A stretch of DNA of 11,003 nucleotides from an uncultured Streptococcus sp. (GTDB lineage Bacteria; Bacillota; Bacilli; Lactobacillales; Streptococcaceae): the NCBI GenBank assembly GCA_934201655.1, contig CAKPXD010000036.1:1-11003 (forward strand). The letters run 5' to 3'. The notes under the pieces are model-generated. The model saw only the letters and a program-made list of their open reading frames with translations, was not told the origin of the DNA and ran no database searches. Each line of letters opens with the position of its first letter. Position 1 is the first letter of the stretch. Position numbers and translations under genes: made by a program. Shown here piece by piece: positions 6,546 through 11,003 of the stretch.

Positions 6546-7682
6546 ATGTCATATAAAACAAGCAATGCAGAAGGACCTGTAGATTTTATAAATACCTATG
6601 ACTTGGAGCCTATGGCCCAACAAGTTATTCCCAAAGCTTCTTTTGGGTATATTGCAAGTGGTGCAGAGGACACTTTTACTTTGAGAGAGAATATCCGAGC
6701 TTTTAACCACAAACTCATTGTTCCTCGGACCTTATGTGATGTGGAAAACCCAAGCACAGAGATTGAATTTGATGGTGAAAAACTATCTTCACCAATCATT
6801 ATGGCACCTGTTGCAGCCCATAAACTAGCTAATGAGCAAGGAGAAGTTGCGACTGCACGTGGTGTGCATGAATTTGGTTCTCTTTATACAACTAGCTCCT
6901 ACTCAACAGTAGATCTGCCAGAAATTACGGAAGCACTTCAAGGTACACCTCATTGGTTCCAATTTTACTTTAGTAAAGATGATGGCATTAACCGTCACAT
7001 TATGGATCGCGTCAAGGCAGAAGGTTATAAGGCTATTGTCTTAACTGCCGATGCGACAGTAGGAGGTAACCGTGAGGTAGACAAACGCAACGGTTTTGTG
7101 TTCCCAGTTGGCATGCCTATCGTAGAAGAATACCTACCTCAAGGTGCTGGTAAGTCAATGGACTATGTCTATAAATCAGCCAAACAACGCCTATCTCCAC
7201 GAGATGTAGAGTTTATCGCAGAATACTCAGGACTTCCTGTTTATGTTAAAGGCCCACAATGCCGTGAAGATGTTGAACGTTCACTGGATGCAGGGGCTTC
7301 AGGTATTTGGGTAACCAACCACGGTGGTCGACAAATTGACGGTGGACCGGCTGCGTTTGACTCGCTTCAAGAAGTTGCTGAAGCAGTGAATAAACGTGTA
7401 CCAATCGTTTTTGACTCTGGTGTTCGTCGTGGTCAACACGTCTTTAAAGCCTTGGCTTCAGGAGCTGACTTAGTAGCCATTGGACGACCTGTCATTTATG
7501 GTTTAGCCCTTGGTGGTAGTATTGGTGTACGCCAAGTCTTTGAACATTTGAATGATGAATTGAAGACAGTTATGCAGTTATCTGGAACACAGACAATTGA
7601 AGATGTGAAACGATTCAAGCTTCGTCACAATCCATATGATCCAAGTTTCCCAGCTGATTCACATGATTTAAAATTGTATTAG
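6546..7682 (+). CDS. lctO: L-lactate oxidase (FMN-dependent, H2O2-forming)
   Basis: LctO oxidises L-lactate with O2 to pyruvate and hydrogen peroxide in the cytoplasm. In pneumococci and relatives it works with pyruvate oxidase to produce H2O2. The sequence belongs to the alpha-hydroxy-acid oxidase TIM-barrel family. It shows the N-terminal GYIASGAEDTFTLREN segment, MAPVAAHKL, the FQFY strand, the catalytic-base motif TNHGGRQ with H259, and the FMN-phosphate region FDSGVRRGQH...IGRPVIYG. I chose ATG 6546 (378 aa) because AAGGAGG (6532-6538) is 7 bases away. The in-frame TTG at 6543 is too close. It is close to the pneumococcal protein as I recall it. It is a single-gene unit between two terminators, with a cre site in its leader. 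Confidence 0.96.
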   Translation: MSYKTSNAEGPVDFINTYDLEPMAQQVIPKASFGYIASGAEDTFTLRENIRAFNHKLIVPRTLCDVENPSTEIEFDGEKLSSPIIMAPVAAHKLANEQGEVATARGVHEFGSLYTTSSYSTVDLPEITEALQGTPHWFQFYFSKDDGINRHIMDRVKAEGYKAIVLTADATVGGNREVDKRNGFVFPVGMPIVEEYLPQGAGKSMDYVYKSAKQRLSPRDVEFIAEYSGLPVYVKGPQCREDVERSLDAGASGIWVTNHGGRQIDGGPAAFDSLQEVAEAVNKRVPIVFDSGVRRGQHVFKALASGADLVAIGRPVIYGLALGGSIGVRQVFEHLNDELKTVMQLSGTQTIEDVKRFKLRHNPYDPSFPADSHDLKLY

Positions 7683-7691
7683 TAGTAAAAC

Positions 7692-7718
7692 AAACCTCCA
7701 CTCCATGTGGAGGTTTTT
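7692..7718 (+). terminator. Intrinsic terminator of lctO
   Basis: A perfect 10-bp stem pairs AAACCTCCAC (7692-7701) with GTGGAGGTTT (7707-7716). The loop has 5 bases and Ts continue to 7718. It starts 9 bases after the lctO stop. Confidence 0.93.
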
Positions 7719-7829
7719 GAGTTATGTTTTTGTAAACATGAAAGAGAGTTTAAAAGGTGAACTTAACGAGTATATAAGAAAAAATTTTAATACATTTTAA
7801 ACTATTTTAAAAATTTTTAGGAAATTTAG

Positions 7830-7858
7830 TTGACAAATGTAGATTTTAAGAGTATACT
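7830..7858 (+). promoter_or_regulatory. copY-cupA-copA promoter
   Basis: TTGACA (7830-7835), a 17-base spacer and TATACT (7853-7858) make a near-consensus vegetative promoter. The upstream 40 bases (about 7780-7825) are almost pure A/T and could act as an UP element. The first CopY box overlaps the -35, so repressor and RNA polymerase should compete. Transcription should start near 7865, just before the second box. Confidence 0.85.
7832..7841 (+). promoter_or_regulatory. CopY operator box 1
   Basis: GACAAATGTA fits the cop-box consensus KACANNYGTA. It overlaps the -35 hexamer of the cop promoter. It is the upstream of two identical boxes exactly 40 bases apart. Confidence 0.88.
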
Positions 7859-7871
7859 GATAATTGTAATT

Positions 7872-7881
7872 GACAAATGTA
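7872..7881 (+). promoter_or_regulatory. CopY operator box 2
   Basis: This is a second, identical GACAAATGTA box, between the predicted transcription start and the copY ribosome site (TGGAGG, 7887-7892). Two boxes flanking the start point are the arrangement reported for cop operons in streptococci and enterococci. Centre-to-centre spacing is 40 bases, about four helical turns. Confidence 0.88.
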
Positions 7882-7899
7882 GATTTTGGAGGTGTGCTG

Positions 7900-8295
7900 A
7901 TGCAGATTTCGGATGCAGAATGGCAGGTCATGAAGATTATCTGGATGCAGGGAGAACAGACTAGTACTAATCTCATAAAAGTATTAGAGAAAAGGTTTAG
8001 TTGGTCCAAATCCACGATCCAGACACTCTTGGCTCGTTTGGTGGAGAAAGAATGTTTGACTAGGGAAAAACAGGGCAAGTCCTTTGTCTATTCGGCCCTG
8101 TTGACACAGGAAGATAGCAAGAAGTTACTTGTCCAGGATATCAAAGACAAGGTTTGTTCCCGTAGGATCAAGCAGTTACTTGCTGATTTGATTGAAGAAT
8201 GTGACTTTACCCTAGCTGACTTGGAAGGCTTGGAAGAAGTCATTTCTAAGAAAAAAGCAAGTGCTGTAACAGAAGTAAGATGTAATTGTATGTAA
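7900..8295 (+). CDS. copY: CopY copper-responsive transcriptional repressor
   Basis: CopY is a BlaI/MecI-type winged-helix dimer that represses the cop operon. Cu(I) binding releases it from DNA, while Zn(II) favours the bound form (family knowledge). The 131-residue protein has the N-terminal winged helix (about 1-70, with ISDAEWQVMKIIW and the recognition region WSKSTIQTLLARL). A C-terminal dimerisation segment follows and ends in the metal site C128-N-C130. There is one CxC only, not the CxCxxxxCxC of Enterococcus hirae CopY. C52 and C128/C130 agree with the cysteines I recall from the pneumococcal protein. ATG 7900 is preceded by TGGAGG (7887-7892) at 7 bases. The in-frame TTG at 7870 belongs to operator DNA and has no ribosome site. 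It is first in the operon, so it is autoregulated. Confidence 0.94.
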   Translation: MQISDAEWQVMKIIWMQGEQTSTNLIKVLEKRFSWSKSTIQTLLARLVEKECLTREKQGKSFVYSALLTQEDSKKLLVQDIKDKVCSRRIKQLLADLIEECDFTLADLEGLEEVISKKKASAVTEVRCNCM

Positions 8296-8305
8296 AGGAG
8301 ACGCT

Positions 8306-8677
8306 ATGTTAAATCTATTTGTATCTATTGTTGTTTTAGGAATGATTGCTTTTATCCTCTTTTGGTTTTTCAAAAAACCGCAAGAAGATGCTAAGAGAGC
8401 TCAACAAAAGAATGGCTATCAGGAAATTCGAGTGGAAGTCATGGGGGGATATACTCCAGGAACTATTATCCTCAAAAAATCGCAACCAGCTCGTATTATT
8501 TTTGATCGAAAAGATCCTTCACCTTGCTTGGACCAAATCGTTTTTCCAGACTTTGGTGTGCATGCTGATCTGCCTATGGGAGACCAATATGTGGTTGAAA
8601 TCACTCCTGAAGAAGCAGGTGAGTATGGTTTCTCTTGTGGCATGAATATGATGCACGGTAAGATGATTGTAGAATAG
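8306..8677 (+). CDS. cupA: CupA membrane-anchored Cu(I) chaperone
   Basis: CupA is a small cupredoxin-fold protein held to the membrane by its N-terminus. It binds Cu(I) and hands it to the exporter CopA. The 123 residues comprise one hydrophobic helix (about 3-22), a short charged linker, and a soluble domain (about 38-123) with GGYTPGTIILKK, PSPC (C74) and SCGMNMM (C111, M113, M115, M116). The cysteines and methionines are those recalled for the binuclear Cu(I) site of the pneumococcal protein. AAAGGAG (8294-8300) lies 5 bases before ATG 8306, and copY ends 10 bases upstream. It is the middle gene of the CopY-controlled operon. Its soluble domain is homologous, without gaps between the key residues, to the N-terminal domain of the next gene. 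Confidence 0.95.
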   Translation: MLNLFVSIVVLGMIAFILFWFFKKPQEDAKRAQQKNGYQEIRVEVMGGYTPGTIILKKSQPARIIFDRKDPSPCLDQIVFPDFGVHADLPMGDQYVVEITPEEAGEYGFSCGMNMMHGKMIVE

Positions 8678-8686
8678 GAGAATGAT

Positions 8687-10909
8687 ATGACTGAAATTGT
8701 AAAAGCAAGCCTTGAAAATGGCGTTCAAAAAATCCGTATCACGGCAGACAAAGGCTACCATCCAGCCCACATTCAACTGCAAAAAGGGATTCCTGCTGAG
8801 ATTACCTTTCATCGTGTGACACCTTCAAACTGTTATAAAGAGATTCTCTTCGAAGAAGAAGGGATTCTAGAACCAATCGCTCAAGACGAGGAAAAAGTCA
8901 TTCGCTTTACGCCTCAAGACTTGGGCGAGCATGAATTTTCATGCGGCATGAAGATGCAAAAGGGGACCTACACCGTTGTTGAAAAAACTAAAAAGTCTCT
9001 CAGTCTTTTACAGCGTTTTTGGATTACTAGTATCTTTACTGTGCCTCTTGTGATTCTCATGATTGGGATGTCTACAGGAGGAATTAGTCACCAAGTCATG
9101 CGTTGGGGCACCTTTTTAGCCACAACACCCATTATGCTGGTAGCTGGAGTTCCATATATCAGAAGCGCCTGGGCTAGTTTTAAAAAGCACAATTCCAACA
9201 TGGATACCTTGGTTGCTCTGGGAACCCTAGTGGCCTATTTCTATAGCTTAGTTGCCCTCTTCACTGGTCTGCCCGTTTACTTTGAAAGTGCTGCATTTAT
9301 CCTCTTCTTCATTCTTTTGGGAGCAGTTTTTGAGGAAAAAATGCGAAAAAATACTTCGCAGGCAGTCGAAAAATTATTAGACCTACAAGCAAAAACAGCA
9401 GAGGTTTTGCGTGATGATGTTTATGTTCAAATACCTCTAGAACAAGTCAAAGTTGGGGATCTCATTCGCGTTCGACCAGGTGAAAAAATTGCCGTTGATG
9501 GGACTGTGTTAGAAGGTGAAACGAGTATTGATGAATCAATGGTGACTGGGGAGAGTATTCCAGTCGATAAATCAGTTGGAGATGCTGTCATTGGTTCAAC
9601 CATCAATAATAGTGGTACGATCATTTTTAGAGCCGAAAAAGTGGGCTCTGAGACTATGTTGGCTCAGATTGTAGACTTTGTGAAGAAAGCGCAAACGAGT
9701 CGTGCCCCTATTCAAGATTTGACAGACAAGATTTCTGGGATTTTTGTACCAGCAGTTGTCATTTTAGGACTTCTTACTTTTTGGGTCTGGTTTGTTTTAC
9801 TTGGAGATAGCTTTGTGACTTCACTTCTCTACGGAGTTGCTGTTTTGATTATTGCCTGCCCTTGTGCACTAGGACTTGCGACACCGACAGCACTCATGGT
9901 TGGAACAGGACGAAGTGCCAAGATGGGGATTCTTCTCAAAAATGGTACAGTTCTACAGGAAATCCAAAAAGTCCAAACGGTTGTTTTTGATAAGACAGGA
10001 ACCTTGACCGAAGGGAAGCCAGTAGTGACAGATGTTATTGGTGATGAAAGAGAAGTGCTAAGTTTGGCTGCTTCACTGGAAGATGTATCTCAACACCCGC
10101 TAGCTCAAGCTATTGTTAATCGTGCATCTGAACTAGGAATTAGCCTTTACCCAGTGGAAAACTTCCAAGCCTTGCATGGAAAAGGTGTGACTGGGATTAT
10201 TAATGGTAAACAAGTCTTGCTTGGGAATGCTAAGCTCTTAGCTGACCTTGCTATTCCACATGATTATCAAGAACGATTTGATTTGCTTGAGAAAGAAGCA
10301 AAAACAGTTGTCTTCCTATCCGTAGATGGTCAGTTAAAAGGCTTAATTGCCTTGCAGGATGTCCCTAAGGAAAATGCCAAAGAAGCTATTGCCAAATTGA
10401 AAAAACGTGGCCTTAGAACGGTCATGCTTACCGGAGATAATGCTGGAGTAGCGCATGCGATTGCAGAGCAAATTGGAATCGAAGAAGTGATTGCAAATGT
10501 CTTGCCAGAGGAAAAGGCACATGAAATTCACAAGCTTCAAAAGAATGGCAAATTGGCCTTTGTTGGAGATGGTATCAATGATGCGCCGGCCCTCAGTGTA
10601 GCCGATGTCGGAATTGCCATGGGCTCTGGTACAGATATTGCTATCGAATCAGCAGATCTTGTCCTTACAACCAACAATTTACTAGGGTTGGCACGTGCTT
10701 TTGATATGAGTAAGAAGACCTTTAATCGTATTTTACTCAATCTTTTCTGGGCTTCTATCTATAACCTCATTGGTATTCCGATTGCAGCAGGAGTCTTTTC
10801 AGGACTTGGTTTAGTGCTCAATCCAGAACTTGCAGGATTGGCCATGGCCTTTAGTTCAGTCTCTGTTTTAATCAGTTCTCTTATGCTTAATTTTACTAAA
10901 GTCGATTAA
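8687..10909 (+). CDS. copA: CopA Cu(I)-exporting P1B-type ATPase
   Basis: CopA pumps Cu(I) out across the cytoplasmic membrane using ATP. The 740-residue protein starts with a cupredoxin-like metal-binding domain (about 1-100; C49, C86, M88, M90) in place of the usual CxxC heavy-metal domain. Transmembrane helices can be placed near 110-130, 142-162, 172-192, 197-217, 350-369 and 378-400. The last of these carries the CPC metal site, C391-P-C393. Two more lie near 683-705 (Y692-N693) and 713-735 (M720...S723-S724). Cytoplasmic motifs are TGES (287-290, actuator), DKTGT with phosphorylated D435, HP (470-471) and GDGIND (627-632). These residues specify Cu(I). TAGGAG (8675-8680) overlaps the cupA stop codon and lies 6 bases before ATG 8687, suggesting coupled translation. 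A BOX repeat begins at its stop codon. No ordinary T-run terminator is visible before the window ends. Confidence 0.96.
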   Translation: MTEIVKASLENGVQKIRITADKGYHPAHIQLQKGIPAEITFHRVTPSNCYKEILFEEEGILEPIAQDEEKVIRFTPQDLGEHEFSCGMKMQKGTYTVVEKTKKSLSLLQRFWITSIFTVPLVILMIGMSTGGISHQVMRWGTFLATTPIMLVAGVPYIRSAWASFKKHNSNMDTLVALGTLVAYFYSLVALFTGLPVYFESAAFILFFILLGAVFEEKMRKNTSQAVEKLLDLQAKTAEVLRDDVYVQIPLEQVKVGDLIRVRPGEKIAVDGTVLEGETSIDESMVTGESIPVDKSVGDAVIGSTINNSGTIIFRAEKVGSETMLAQIVDFVKKAQTSRAPIQDLTDKISGIFVPAVVILGLLTFWVWFVLLGDSFVTSLLYGVAVLIIACPCALGLATPTALMVGTGRSAKMGILLKNGTVLQEIQKVQTVVFDKTGTLTEGKPVVTDVIGDEREVLSLAASLEDVSQHPLAQAIVNRASELGISLYPVENFQALHGKGVTGIINGKQVLLGNAKLLADLAIPHDYQERFDLLEKEAKTVVFLSVDGQLKGLIALQDVPKENAKEAIAKLKKRGLRTVMLTGDNAGVAHAIAEQIGIEEVIANVLPEEKAHEIHKLQKNGKLAFVGDGINDAPALSVADVGIAMGSGTDIAIESADLVLTTNNLLGLARAFDMSKKTFNRILLNLFWASIYNLIGIPIAAGVFSGLGLVLNPELAGLAMAFSSVSVLISSLMLNFTKVD

Positions 10910-11003
10910 TACTCTTCGAAAATCTCTTCAAACCACGTCAGCTTCACCTTGCCGTACTCAAGTACAGCCTGCGGCTAGCTTCCTAGTTTGCTCTTTGATT
11001 TTC
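10909..11003 (-). repeat. BOX repeat element (boxC-boxA, no boxB), truncated by the window edge
   Basis: Read on the minus strand, the block starts with boxA (GAAAATCAAAGAGCAAAC...GCCGCAGGCTG), passes through a short TACTTGAG junction, and ends in boxC (ACGGCAAGG...GAAGAGATTTTCGAAGAGTAT). This matches the BOX family of pneumococcus and relatives as I recall it, in a short form without boxB. The terminal inverted repeat is visible as GAAAATC (10918-10924) and GATTTTC (10997-11003). The outer boxA end lies past the window. BOX elements form stable hairpins in RNA and are probably mobilised in trans. Here the hairpin follows directly on copA. Confidence 0.88.

Noticed and set aside
7724..7739. 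Inverted repeat ATGTTT/AAACAT between lctO and copY as a regulator site
   Set aside because: It is short, in an AT-rich spacer, fits no known operator and lies about 90 bases upstream of the cop promoter. It is likely chance.
7870..7899. Upstream in-frame TTG start for copY, adding 10 residues
   Set aside because: Those codons are the second CopY box and the ribosome site itself. ATG 7900 has TGGAGG at the correct distance and gives the expected 131-residue protein with C52, C128 and C130.
1..11003. CRISPR arrays, tRNA or rRNA genes, insertion sequences, prophage or defence genes
   Set aside because: None was seen on either strand. The only tandem repeats are the coding 51-bp units and the 40-bp cop duplication, and the only mobile-type sequence is the BOX element at the right edge.

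Overview
The window looks like a chromosomal segment of a Mitis-group Streptococcus (S. mitis / S. oralis / S. infantis type, close to S. pneumoniae). The reasons are the low-GC Firmicute codon usage, strong AAGGAG ribosome sites, an LPETG-anchored surface protein, a streptococcal DivIB with a very long charged N-terminus, a pneumococcal-type LctO, the copY-cupA-copA operon with KACANNYGTA operators, and a BOX-family intergenic repeat at the right edge. All genes lie on the + strand. As I recall the pneumococcal chromosome, these same genes occur there, but with other genes between pyrE and lctO and around murD. The compact order here therefore suggests a non-pneumococcal Mitis-group species (inference).

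Layout. 1-766: the 3' end of a large sortase-anchored surface protein, with ten tandem 17-residue repeats as a wall-spanning stalk, then LPETG, a membrane segment and a charged tail. 767-1026: two intrinsic terminators and an extended -10 promoter. 1027-4729: the cell wall/division operon murD-murG-divIB, with gaps of 1 and 9 bases. 4730-4936: a pyr promoter and a complete PyrR-type attenuator (binding loop, antiterminator, terminator). 4937-6302: pyrF-pyrE, the last two steps of UMP synthesis, closed by a strong terminator. 6346-6545: a regulatory region with a CcpA-type cre palindrome. 6546-7682: lctO (lactate oxidase) with its own terminator. 7830-10909: the copper-resistance operon copY-cupA-copA with two CopY boxes. 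10909-11003: a BOX element without boxB, on the minus strand and cut by the window edge, which starts on the last base of the copA stop codon.

How the genes work together. MurD and MurG make the lipid-linked peptidoglycan precursor, and DivIB directs septal wall synthesis. PyrE and PyrF convert orotate to UMP, which also feeds UDP-sugar precursors. LctO turns L-lactate and O2 into pyruvate and H2O2. The neighbouring cop operon senses (CopY), chaperones (CupA) and exports (CopA) Cu(I), which is especially toxic when H2O2 is present.

Most of the window is ordinary core genome. I see no clearly new system. The points most worth a second look are the repeat architecture of the surface protein, the 40-bp tandem duplication that makes the cop promoter/operator, the gap-free match between CupA and the CopA N-terminus, a duplicated SEWQK motif in DivIB, and the architecture of the pyr attenuator.
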